Shown piece by piece: positions 7,942 to 15,979 of a stretch of DNA of 41,872 nt. Made by a program: the position numbers and the translations under genes. The notes below the pieces were generated by a model that was not told the origin of the DNA, ran no database searches, and saw only the letters and a list, made by a program, of their open reading frames with translations. Origin of the DNA: CADEEV01 sp032127875 (GTDB taxonomy: Bacteria; Acidobacteriota; Vicinamibacteria; Fen-336); assembly GCA_032127875.1 (NCBI GenBank), contig JAQBHI010000021.1, forward strand, positions 1-41,872, read 5' to 3'. The first letter of the stretch is position 1, and every line of letters begins with the position of its first letter.

Positions 7942-9738
7942 TCAGGCGCCCTGGGGAGGGCCACCGCCCGGATCGTTCGCAGGGGGTGTGCCAGCAAGCC
8001 GGCCGCCCAGCAGACGCGGCGTCGCGACCAGCGCACTGCCGTAGGCCGCCAGCGCCGCGAACAGAGTCGCCGGGCGACCCACCGACAGGTTCTGCACGAG
8101 GACACTGAGTGCTCCCGCGGCGAGCGCTGCGTAGGCGAGCGGTACCAGCTCCCGGCGCGCGAACCGGACACCTGCCCAGGCAATGCCGATGGCCGCTGCG
8201 GCCATCACCACGGTGCGAACCGCCCCAACCTCAGCCAAGTCGGCTCCCGGACTGGGCGCGAGAGCCACGACGCGCGCAAGGCCGATCGCCACCAGTCCTG
8301 ACGCGCACGTCAGGAGCGTGGCGGCCGCCAGCATGGGCGGGAGAAGCGCCGTGACCGAAGCGGCTGGCTCCGGGTCACGGCGCAAGAGTAGCGCGTAGCC
8401 CAGAGCGAGCATCAGGAGCGCCCAGAAGGTGAGCCCGGTGATCGGGTGCCAGGCGGCGCGCGGGTCGGTGACGAGCCCGTTCCAGGCCACGGGCAGCAAT
8501 CCGCCCGCAGCGGCCGACGCAGCCAGGTAGGCGACGCCGTGGAAGCGAAGCGTCTGGCGCTTGTACAGGTTGGCGAGCATCAGGACGAGGAGGCCGAGGG
8601 CGCCGAGCACGACGGCGAGGCCCTCGCGGGCCAGGACAGTGCCCAAGCCAACGGTGGCGAGCAGGAAGGCCAGCGTCGTGTAGGCGTAGAACGTCGCCGC
8701 ATGATGGCTGCGTCGATCGACCACCGCGAAGGCCGCCAGATAGCAGCCGAGCGCGAGCAGCGCCGCCGCAGCGCCGATCGGCCAACTCGGCGCCTCATGG
8801 ACGGACAGGACGCGCGCCGCGCCACCCAAGCCGACGAGCAGCGCCATCGGGGCCTGCAGCATCAGCAAGGCATCGAGCGGTTCCGCCTCGCGCAGCGTGC
8901 GCAGAGCAGCTCTTCCCACGTACAACGTGGGCAGCAATAGCGCGAAGAAGACGACGCTCGCAAGCGGCAGCGGCGCGTATCCCTCGGGCAAGCCCTCCCG
9001 CCGGCTGGCGACGATCACGCACACGGCCACCGCGAGGTTGGCCGCGATGGCGACGATCGCTCGTGGCCCGGCCGCGCGGCGATCGCGCGACTCGATCAGG
9101 ACGCCAATGGCCAGCAGGCCAGCCGTGAGCGGCAAAAGATCCCGCGTGCCGACCTGCACGACGAGTGCGGAGCCTGCGGCCAGCATGGCGTTGGCCCACG
9201 CCAGCGTGGGCAAGTCGCGCCGCTCCGAAACGAGCAGCCCACCGGCGAAGCAAGCCGTGATCAGCAGTCCGGCCTGCGAAGGGCTGAGCAGATGAAAGCG
9301 CAGCGTTGTTTCGAGGATGAGCGGGTAGCCGATGCCCAGGGCGGTGAGACCGTGGAGGACGGCGCCCACTCGAGCTTCCGGTCGGAGCGCGTCGGCGTCC
9401 GCCCGACGCAGCCAGAAGGCTGCATACGCCAGGCCGGCGGCGATTCCGCCCCACGCGGGCAGGATGTTCTCGTCCGTGAGCGCGCGAAACAGCAGCGCTC
9501 CGCCCAGGACCACGAGCGTTCGACCCGCAAGGGGGAGAAGCCCGGACGACACGGACGGCGCGTCCGCTGCGAGACGTGCTTGGATCTCCGTTGCCGGTGT
9601 CGTCGTGGGAAGAACCGGCGCTGCAAGTCCATGAGCCGAGGCCTGACGCTCCAGCACGAGCACGCGCGCCGCGAGTTCGTCGAGACGGCGTGCCAGCGCC
9701 GCAGTCTGCGTATCGACATCGACCGGGTCTCGTGCCAC
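7942..9738 (-). CDS. Polytopic membrane protein, DUF2339-like
   Basis: A 598-residue protein that is almost entirely transmembrane helices, with roughly 18 to 20 hydrophobic segments. A short soluble N-terminus contains a coiled-coil-like stretch (TQTAALARRLDELAARVLVL). This plan, an N-terminal coiled coil followed by many Ala/Leu-rich helices with GLLLTACFAGG-like and LLARRD-like turns, resembles DUF2339 proteins of unknown function. The GTG at 9738 is preferred because GGGGAGG lies just upstream; an ATG 60 bases further upstream has no comparable site. The C-terminus ends in a Pro/Gly-rich tail. There is no recognisable catalytic motif. A role in envelope biology is a guess from membrane location only. 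Confidence 0.65.
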   Translation of the reverse strand: MARDPVDVDTQTAALARRLDELAARVLVLERQASAHGLAAPVLPTTTPATEIQARLAADAPSVSSGLLPLAGRTLVVLGGALLFRALTDENILPAWGGIAAGLAYAAFWLRRADADALRPEARVGAVLHGLTALGIGYPLILETTLRFHLLSPSQAGLLITACFAGGLLVSERRDLPTLAWANAMLAAGSALVVQVGTRDLLPLTAGLLAIGVLIESRDRRAAGPRAIVAIAANLAVAVCVIVASRREGLPEGYAPLPLASVVFFALLLPTLYVGRAALRTLREAEPLDALLMLQAPMALLVGLGGAARVLSVHEAPSWPIGAAAALLALGCYLAAFAVVDRRSHHAATFYAYTTLAFLLATVGLGTVLAREGLAVVLGALGLLVLMLANLYKRQTLRFHGVAYLAASAAAGGLLPVAWNGLVTDPRAAWHPITGLTFWALLMLALGYALLLRRDPEPAASVTALLPPMLAAATLLTCASGLVAIGLARVVALAPSPGADLAEVGAVRTVVMAAAAIGIAWAGVRFARRELVPLAYAALAAGALSVLVQNLSVGRPATLFAALAAYGSALVATPRLLGGRLAGTPPANDPGGGPPQGA

Positions 9739-10107
9739 CAGGCCTCCCCGTGGTGGGTGCTGACCCGGTGGAAGCAAGAACCGCGCCTCGACATGCATGG
9801 GCGCGAAGCATCGCGCGCCTGCAGAATCTGCGTGGCGGCGGTTCCCGACGCGCAGCTATCGCGGTCGGCGCGCCCGCTTCAGTCTCCGAAGCGGGCGCCG
9901 TGGCGCTCGGGCGGCCAGGTCTTTCAGGTCCAGGACACCGTCCCGCACGCGCGACACCGTCAGCGCGCGATTCTCTGCGCGCAGCAGGGCCTTCAGCAAC
10001 GCGGCCGTGACGAGGAGGTTGGCATGCTTGGTGGCGCCCGTGCGCTGGATGATGTCGTGCGAGGAGGTGGGTGTGTCGCCGCCAGCACGGCCGCCGGCCC
10101 TGGCAGC
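9739..10107 (-). other. Gap with an unidentified degenerate coding fragment
   Basis: At about 9885-10080 the minus strand encodes a protein-like stretch, HDIIQRTGATKHANLLVTAA, then LLKALLRAENRALTVSRVRD, then GVLDLKDL. It has strong alpha-helical, charged-amphipathic character, unlike the Arg/Pro-rich shadow frames around it. The frame has a stop just upstream and no start codon, so it is probably the tail of a lost gene. I do not recognise the family. Confidence 0.3.
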
Positions 10108-11157
10108 TCAGCCGCTGACTTCGCTCGCTTCGACGAGCCACTCACTCGCGCCGCCGCGCGCCTCGCCCACCTCCGCCGACAGCCGCAAGGCGCGTTCGCG
10201 GGCGTCGTCGGGCCCGCTGGCGTCGATCAGCGCCTCGGCCAGGCGGGAGTGAGTCCCGGGTCGCGGGTCCCGCAGCAGCCCCTCCAGGGGATCGAGACCC
10301 TCCCCCAGTTCCTGGCGGCGATGGATCAGAGGATGCTCGAGAGCCAGCGCGCCGTATTCGGCCTCCGGCAAGGGCCGATAGCGGCAGAAGAAGCCCAGGT
10401 GCCACGGCAGGAAGCCCAGGATCCGGCGCCGGCCGCGCTCGTCGTCGCCGAAGTGCTCGCGCAGCAGCGCGACGAAGCGCAGCAGCAGCCCGAGGCGCTC
10501 CTCGGACGAGGGCTCCCAGCTGCGGCCCTCCCGGATCTCGCGAAACAGCCACGGCTTGATCAACGCGCCTCGCGCCAGCATCAAGGAGCCGACGCCGCTC
10601 CGCGCCAGGCGCTCGCGCGCCTCATAGTGGGTGAGGATGTCGCCGTTCCCGACCACCGGGATCGCGCGCTCCGCGGCGACCCGGCCGATCAGCTCCCAGT
10701 CCGCCGCCTTCTGGTAGCGCTGCTCGCGCGATCGGCCGTGGATGGTGATCGCCGAGGCGCCAGCTTCTTCGCAGGCGCGTGCCACCTCGGAGGCGTTGGG
10801 CCGCTCGCTGCTCCAGCCGCTGCGCAGCTTCACGCTCACCGGGATCTTGACCGCCCGGACCATCGCCGCCACGAGCCGCGCGAGCTTGGTCGGCTTGCGC
10901 ATCAGACTCGCGCCCAGGCCCCTCCCGGTAAGCACGGCGATCGGGCAACCGCAGTTGAGGTCGACGAAGCGGGCCCCGCGCGACTCGGCGAGGCGGGCGC
11001 CCTCGGCCAGGCTGTCCTCCGAGCGGTCCGCGAGCTGCACGCCGAAGAACTTCTCACTGGGGTGGCTCTTGAGCAGCGCGAACTCGGCGTTTCTTCCCTT
11101 CAGCAGATGCCTGACGATGGCCATCTCGCTGACGGTGACCTCGGCCCCGAGCTCCAC
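10108..11157 (-). CDS. tRNA-dihydrouridine synthase, Dus3-like
   Basis: FMN-dependent TIM-barrel enzyme that reduces specific uridines in tRNA to dihydrouridine. Visible signatures are FFGVQLADRS, FVDLNCGCPIAVLTGRGLG (catalytic Cys at about 71 in GCP), IPVSVKLRSGW, ITIHGRSREQRY (FMN/RNA-binding His), IPVVGNGDI and LMLARGALIKPWLF. The C-terminal 120 residues form the helical tRNA-recognition domain. The D-x-N-x-GCPI form recalls Dus3 more than the classical DusA/B/C. The first standard start is the GTG at 11157. However, the essential first strand, LWLAPLTKGGHLAFRRLC, is encoded upstream to about 11211 in the same frame, which contains no ATG or GTG there. The real start must be further upstream and perhaps non-standard, for example CTG near 11253. 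Confidence 0.88.
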   Translation of the reverse strand: MELGAEVTVSEMAIVRHLLKGRNAEFALLKSHPSEKFFGVQLADRSEDSLAEGARLAESRGARFVDLNCGCPIAVLTGRGLGASLMRKPTKLARLVAAMVRAVKIPVSVKLRSGWSSERPNASEVARACEEAGASAITIHGRSREQRYQKAADWELIGRVAAERAIPVVGNGDILTHYEARERLARSGVGSLMLARGALIKPWLFREIREGRSWEPSSEERLGLLLRFVALLREHFGDDERGRRRILGFLPWHLGFFCRYRPLPEAEYGALALEHPLIHRRQELGEGLDPLEGLLRDPRPGTHSRLAEALIDASGPDDARERALRLSAEVGEARGGASEWLVEASEVSG

Positions 11158-11342
11158 GCACAGCCGCCGAAAGGCCAGGTGGCCGCCTTTGGTCAGCGGT
11201 GCCAGCCACAGCCGGCCGGCGAATGGGGAAGCGTGCAGGGCGGGGGTGCTCAGCGTCGCGCGGTCGCTCAGTGGACCACGCAGATCGACAGCAAGGCCAG
11301 CGCGAGGCCGAAGCGAGCATTGCGTACCTGCGACATGGCTGC

Positions 11343-12536
11343 TCAGGTTCCTACCAACTGGCTCAACTCGGGCGGAAGGGCATCCAGGCGGCGGAAACCC
11401 GGCCGGCGCCGCGAGAACAAGACGCCCTCGCCCTGTGAGCGCAGCCGGCGGTAGCCGAACAGGTGGAACACGTTGACCATCTGCCAGCGGGCGACTCTCG
11501 GGTCGACCAGGAAGCGGTCGGGTTCAGCCTGGTCCCGGCGCACGCCCGGGAGCAGCGGCACCAGGCGATCGAGCCGGCCGCGGCGCAGCACGGACGAGAG
11601 TCGCAACCAGCCTGGCGCCACGGCGCGGACCAGGAAGTAGCCGTCCGAGCCCTGGCTCTGGTAGCGGGGCATCAGCATCAGGCCGTCCTCCGGGCACAGC
11701 ACTGGTCCGTGGCGGTCGTCCGCCACCGGCTGGCCACGCCGCACCGGCGTGAAGCTCGCGAAACCAGGACGCATTTCGAAGCGGTCCCCGTCCTGGATCA
11801 CGTGACGATGACGGATCTCGACGACGCGGGGCCTTCCCCGGGCCGCCTGGACGAGCCGAGCGCGATGGCGCGCCAGGTCCGGCACCGCCGCCGCGGGCAG
11901 CGCCCGCTCGGCGACGAGAGCGATCCAGGCCGCCGCCTCGTGAATGGCGACGGTCGCAGGGTCGTCGCTGCGGCCGCCCTCCACCGCCACTGCCACGTGT
12001 CCGAGGTCGCAGAAGTAGCCCAGCAGCGTGGTGTCCAGGATCTCCTCGATGCCCAGGATCAAAGGCAGGGGAAGGGCCAGGCCGATCGCCCGGTTCCGCA
12101 GCACGTCGGCCATGCACGTGAAAGGCGGGCCGTCGCCCGAGGTGGTGTGCAGGTCGAGGAAGACGACGGGCTGATCGGCCGCGGCCAGCAGCGGGGCGAT
12201 CGAGCGCAGCATGTCGCGTTGTTCGTCGTCCTCTGGCAACGCGCCGCCGGCCATGGGGTCGAAGAGGGCCTTCACAGCCTCGCGGGACCAGCCACGGTTG
12301 AGGTCGCGGCCGAGGTAGCGGCGCCCGGTGCCCAGCGCGGCGCGGTTGCCGAGCAGGCCCACCACACGGCCGCGCAGCGGAGCGCGCCGTTCGCGGAGCC
12401 GGTCGAGTACCGCGGCGATGGCCTCGGGACCCGCCGGCTCGTTGCCGTGGATGCCGCCCACCAGCACGAACGTGGGCCCGCGGCGGCCGTCGTCGTAGCC
12501 GCCGATCAGGCGCGGGCGCGGCGCCGGCGTGCTCAA
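11343..12536 (-). CDS. M14-family zinc hydrolase, succinylglutamate desuccinylase/aspartoacylase-like
   Basis: A 397-residue protein. The N-terminal 200 residues match the AstE/AspA branch of M14 metallo-carboxypeptidases. Zinc ligands are His30 and Glu33 in GGIHGNEPAG and His130 in FLDLHTTSGD; the substrate-binding GRDLNRGW is at about 76-83, and VAVEGGRSDDP supplies the catalytic Glu near 186. Such enzymes release an acyl group or C-terminal residue from small N-acyl amino acids or peptides. The C-terminal 150 residues form a beta-rich domain (RPGFASFTPVRRGQPVADD, EDGLMLMPRYQSQGSDGYFL). The start is a TTG at 12536 that overlaps the TGA of the upstream TerB-like gene (TTGA), implying translational coupling. 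No arginine-degradation (ast) genes are nearby, so the substrate is open. Confidence 0.82.
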   Translation of the reverse strand: MSTPAPRPRLIGGYDDGRRGPTFVLVGGIHGNEPAGPEAIAAVLDRLRERRAPLRGRVVGLLGNRAALGTGRRYLGRDLNRGWSREAVKALFDPMAGGALPEDDEQRDMLRSIAPLLAAADQPVVFLDLHTTSGDGPPFTCMADVLRNRAIGLALPLPLILGIEEILDTTLLGYFCDLGHVAVAVEGGRSDDPATVAIHEAAAWIALVAERALPAAAVPDLARHRARLVQAARGRPRVVEIRHRHVIQDGDRFEMRPGFASFTPVRRGQPVADDRHGPVLCPEDGLMLMPRYQSQGSDGYFLVRAVAPGWLRLSSVLRRGRLDRLVPLLPGVRRDQAEPDRFLVDPRVARWQMVNVFHLFGYRRLRSQGEGVLFSRRRPGFRRLDALPPELSQLVGT

Positions 12537-12862
12537 GTCAAGAGGTCGCGCAGCAGCCGCAGGCTCTCGCGTTCCGGGCCGTCCACAATGCCGTCGGCCG
12601 CCACCGCCTTCTCGACGGCCTCCAGGAAGAGCACACGGTGTTCGGGCGGGATCAAATTGGGATCCACCTCCTCCGGCGACGGCGGCGTCTCCAGCCACTT
12701 CCGGACCTGCTGCTCGTCCTCGGGCAGGCCCAGGCGCAGGGCGAGGCTCAGGATGTAGCTCTTCTCGGAACGGTTCACGTCCAGGTTCGCCCAGACGGCG
12801 GCGCACGCGAACTTGACGAGCTGCAGGCGTTCCGCTCGCGTCAAACGATCAAGCTGCTTCAT
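12533..12862 (-). CDS. TerB-like helical protein
   Basis: A 109-residue all-helical protein. Its pattern is that of the TerB/DjlA-N-terminal fold: LVKFACAAVWANLDVNRSEK near the start, ILSLALRLGLPEDEQQVRKW in the middle and FLEAVEKAVAADGIVDGPE near the end. Each half carries an acidic turn (DVNRSE, ADGIVDGPE) of the kind proposed to bind metal in TerB. The ATG at 12862 is preceded by GGGAG; an upstream in-frame start would add only 14 residues. It overlaps the metallo-hydrolase start by two bases, so the two are translated together. The function is unknown. Confidence 0.65.
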   Translation of the reverse strand: MKQLDRLTRAERLQLVKFACAAVWANLDVNRSEKSYILSLALRLGLPEDEQQVRKWLETPPSPEEVDPNLIPPEHRVLFLEAVEKAVAADGIVDGPERESLRLLRDLLT

Positions 12863-12989
12863 GACTCGCTCCCAGGGACCCGGAATCACTGTAACCCATC
12901 GCACGGGACGTAACGAGAGGCAGCGCCCATGACCTGCGTGTTGCCCGCTTCCGTCAATGGCCCGACTGCGAGTAGGCTTCGAAGCTCAG

Positions 12990-14357
12990 ATGCCCCAGAA
13001 CGTCTTCGACGACATCCTCGGGACGATCGGTAACACGCCGCTCGTCCGCCTCAATCGCATCACGCGCGAGGTGGCGGCGACCGTCTACGCCAAGCTGGAG
13101 ACTGTCAACCCCGGCAACAGCATCAAGGACCGCATGGCGGTTCGCATGATCGAGGAGGCCGAGCGCCAGGGGCTGCTCGCGCCCGGCGGGACGATCATCG
13201 AGGGCACCAGTGGCAACACCGGGATGGGGCTCGCGATCGCGGCCATCGTCAAGGGATACCGCTGCATCTTCACGACCACCGACAAGCAGTCGAAGGAGAA
13301 GGTGGACGCGCTGCGGGCGTTCGGCGCCGAGGTGATCGTGTGCCCGACCGACGTCGATCCCGAGGATCCGCGCTCCTATTATTCCGTGTCGTCGCGGCTG
13401 GTGGCGGAAACCCCGAACGCGTGGAAAGCCAACCAGTACGACAACCTCAGCAACTCGGAGGCCCACTACGCGACGACGGGTCCCGAGATCTGGGAGCAGA
13501 CCGAGGGCAAGCTCGACCACCTGGTCGTGGGCGTGGGAACCGGCGGGACGATCTGCGGGACCGGGCGCTTCCTCAAGGAGAGGAACCCGAAGCTCCGGGT
13601 GTGGGGGATCGACACCTACGGGTCAGTCTTCAAGAAGTACAAGGAGACCGGTGTCTTCGACAAACAGGAGATCTACCCCTACGTCACCGAGGGCATCGGC
13701 GAGGACTTCCTGCCGAAGAACGTGGATTTCTCCGTGATCGACCACTTCGAGAAGGTCACGGACCGCGATGCCGCTCTGTGGACCCGCGAGATCGTGCGGC
13801 AAGAGGGCATCTGGGTGGGCAATTCCGCGGGCTCGGCGATCGCGGGCGTCTTGCAACTCAAGGACCGCTTCAAGCTCGGCGAGAGAGTCGTCGTGATCTT
13901 CCACGATCACGGCTCGCGCTACCTCGGCAAGATCTTCAACGCCGACTGGATGCGCACGATGGGCTACGAGAACGTTCCGGGCCCGACGGCGCGCGAGCTG
14001 GTGAAGAACAAGCGCGTCTCCGACATCGTCGGGGTCGAGGTGACGGACACGGTCGCACAGGCGATCCGGCGCATGACCCAGAACGACTTCTCACAGATCC
14101 CGGTGACCCAGGACCAGCGCATCGTGGGCTCGCTGAGCGAGACCCATGCCTACGCCTGCATCGTCAAGGAGCGTACCCTGTTGGAGCGACCGGTAAAGGC
14201 GATCATGCAGAAGGTGTTTCGCTTCATCGACATCGCGACGCCCGTGCAGTTGTTGGCGCCGATGATCACCCCGGAGAGCCCGGCCCTTCTGGTGCGGGAC
14301 TTCAAGGCGGGCAAGACCTACATCCTCACGGGCTCCGACGTCCTGAGCGCGATCTGA
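12990..14357 (+). CDS. cbs: Cystathionine beta-synthase with C-terminal CBS-domain pair
   Basis: A 455-residue PLP enzyme that condenses serine and homocysteine to cystathionine; close relatives make cysteine from O-acetylserine. The catalytic domain covers about residues 1-320: NPGNSIKDRMA with PLP Lys46, EGTSGNTGMG (71-80) for the PLP ring and phosphate, GVGTGGTICGTG for the phosphate loop, and GNSAGSAIAG. The last 120 residues contain two CBS motifs (VSDIVGVEVTDTVAQAIRRM, then QIPVTQDQRIVGSLSE; VKAIMQKVFRFIDIATPV), expected to bind an adenosyl ligand such as SAM or AMP. No haem-binding N-terminal extension is present. The ATG at 12990 starts just before the conserved DDILGTIGNTPLVRL. Part of this gene is duplicated at 29926-30180. 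Confidence 0.92.
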   Translation: MPQNVFDDILGTIGNTPLVRLNRITREVAATVYAKLETVNPGNSIKDRMAVRMIEEAERQGLLAPGGTIIEGTSGNTGMGLAIAAIVKGYRCIFTTTDKQSKEKVDALRAFGAEVIVCPTDVDPEDPRSYYSVSSRLVAETPNAWKANQYDNLSNSEAHYATTGPEIWEQTEGKLDHLVVGVGTGGTICGTGRFLKERNPKLRVWGIDTYGSVFKKYKETGVFDKQEIYPYVTEGIGEDFLPKNVDFSVIDHFEKVTDRDAALWTREIVRQEGIWVGNSAGSAIAGVLQLKDRFKLGERVVVIFHDHGSRYLGKIFNADWMRTMGYENVPGPTARELVKNKRVSDIVGVEVTDTVAQAIRRMTQNDFSQIPVTQDQRIVGSLSETHAYACIVKERTLLERPVKAIMQKVFRFIDIATPVQLLAPMITPESPALLVRDFKAGKTYILTGSDVLSAI

Positions 14358-14363
14358 GCTGAC

Positions 14364-14381
14364 CGCGGGCCCGACCCCGCG
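14364..14381 (+). terminator. GC hairpin after cbs, possible terminator
   Basis: CGCGGG and CCCGCG form a perfect 6-bp stem with a 6-base loop, 7 bases after the cbs stop codon, followed by ATTCTTG. The T-rich tract is short, so intrinsic termination is only plausible. The right end of the duplicated cbs fragment (30180) stops exactly at the end of the left arm of this hairpin. Confidence 0.4.
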
Positions 14382-14551
14382 ATTCTTGCGCGCCACTCCG
14401 CGTGCCGACGAATCTGCGCTCGGGCGCGGAAATCCGACGAGTCGCTCGCTTCGCACAAACCTCTGGCTTACAGCCATTTAGCGTGCGTGCGTCACGCGGA
14501 GACAACTGGCGAGCGCTTTGCAATATGGCACGGCAGGAGAGGGGTGCCGAA

Positions 14552-15979
14552 GTGGCCACTGCACAACACCGCCCGAAACCCGTTCTGCTACCGGAGTACT
14601 GCAAGGGCTGCGGCCGATGTGTCGAGAGTTGTCTACATCATTGCATCGAGATGGGGTCCGACATCCATCCAGGCACCGGGCTCATGCCCGTCGTCCTGCA
14701 CCTCGAGAACTGCACAGGATGCGGGCTCTGCTTCGACGCGTGCCCCGAACCCTACGGCCTCATGCCCGCGACCTCGGAGACGGGATTCAAACTCGAGGAC
14801 CCCGCGAAGTTGCTGGGGCCCAGGCCGACGACCGCGCCCGCCCCCACGGCCGTCCCTGACTTGCAGTTGCCGTTCCCGGAGTTGCGCCCGCTCATCGTCA
14901 AGGGCACCTATGCCTCCGCGATCGGCGCGCTGCTCGCGGGTTGCCGGCACTTCTTCGGCTACCCGATCACGCCCTCGACTGAGGGGGCGGAGTTGATGGC
15001 CAAGCTGATGCCGGAGTTGGACGGCGTATTCCTGCAGGCCGTGAGCGAGGTCGCGACAGTGAACATGATGTACGGCTGCGGCGGCGCCGGGCTGCCCGCG
15101 CTGACCTTCACGTCGTCCCCGGGCTTCAGCCTGATGCTCGAGGGGATCTCGTACATGATCGGCGCCGAGATTCCGGGCGTCTTCGTGAACGTGATGCGCG
15201 GCGGCCCCGGGCTGGGCAACATCGCTCCCGAGCAGGCGGACATCAAGCTGGGTTGCCGGGGGCTCGGCCACGGCAACACCCACGCGATCGTGCTCGCCCC
15301 GTCGACGCCGCAGGAGATGCTCGATCTCACCTACCTGGCCTTCGAGCTGAGCTTCAAGTACCGCAATCCGGTCGTGCTGTTCGCGGACGGCTATCTGGGA
15401 CAGATGACCGGGCGGGTGGAGCTGCCGGCGCGAATGCGCAAGCCCGGAATCCCCGCGTGGGCGGTCTACGGGGACCAGGCGCATCGCGCGAACCTGCTCT
15501 CGTCGATCCACCTGAGCGAGGTGGATCTCGAGGCGCACAACGACGAGCTCTGCGCCAAGTACGCGCAGATCGCCAGGGCAGAGCAGCGTGCCGACCTGTT
15601 CCGTTGCGAGGACGCGGACGTGCTGCTGGTGGCGTGCAACACGCCCGCGCGCATGGCCAAGGGTGCTGCCGAAGCGCTGCGCCAGCAAGGCATCGCGGCC
15701 GGCCTGTTCCGCCCGCAGACGCTCTGGCCCTTCCCGATCGACAAGCTGCTGCCGCTGTTGCCGCAGCTGCGCCGGCTGGTCGTGGTCGAGGCGAGCCCGG
15801 GCCAGCTCGAAGATGAGCTGCGCCTCGCCCTTTCCCATGCGGGCGTCACCAGGCTGCCCGGCATCGAGCACGTCCGGCGCGGCGGCGGTGTCCTGCCCCA
15901 GCAGGCCGAGATCGTCGCGAAGGTGATGGCGGCAGCGCCGGCGGCCCACCCGCGCGGCCTCGCGGAGGTGAACGCATGA
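14552..15979 (+). CDS. 2-oxoacid:ferredoxin oxidoreductase, ferredoxin + alpha subunit fusion
   Basis: A 475-residue fusion. The N-terminal 70 residues are a two-cluster ferredoxin: YCKGCGRCVESC (Cys 17, 20, 23, 27) and NCTGCGLCFDACPEP (Cys 54, 57, 60, 64), each CxxCxxCxxxC. After a Pro-rich linker (about 90-108) comes the alpha (KorA/VorA-type) subunit. It has FFGYPITPSTEGAELM, AVSEVATVNMMYGCGGAG, TFTSSPGFSLMLEGISYMIG and VMRGGPGLGNIAPEQADI, the pyrimidine-domain motifs. The complex oxidises a 2-oxoacid plus CoA to acyl-CoA, CO2 and reduced ferredoxin. The GTG at 14552 is chosen for the AGGAGAGGGG site upstream; an ATG at 14525 is the alternative. The gene overlaps the next by 4 bases (ATGA). 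The sequence does not say which 2-oxoacid is used. Confidence 0.88.
   Translation: MATAQHRPKPVLLPEYCKGCGRCVESCLHHCIEMGSDIHPGTGLMPVVLHLENCTGCGLCFDACPEPYGLMPATSETGFKLEDPAKLLGPRPTTAPAPTAVPDLQLPFPELRPLIVKGTYASAIGALLAGCRHFFGYPITPSTEGAELMAKLMPELDGVFLQAVSEVATVNMMYGCGGAGLPALTFTSSPGFSLMLEGISYMIGAEIPGVFVNVMRGGPGLGNIAPEQADIKLGCRGLGHGNTHAIVLAPSTPQEMLDLTYLAFELSFKYRNPVVLFADGYLGQMTGRVELPARMRKPGIPAWAVYGDQAHRANLLSSIHLSEVDLEAHNDELCAKYAQIARAEQRADLFRCEDADVLLVACNTPARMAKGAAEALRQQGIAAGLFRPQTLWPFPIDKLLPLLPQLRRLVVVEASPGQLEDELRLALSHAGVTRLPGIEHVRRGGGVLPQQAEIVAKVMAAAPAAHPRGLAEVNA

Noticed and set aside
9292..11454. A 720-codon open frame on the plus strand
   Set aside because: Antisense to the membrane protein and tRNA-dihydrouridine synthase genes; Arg/Ala-rich with no family features.
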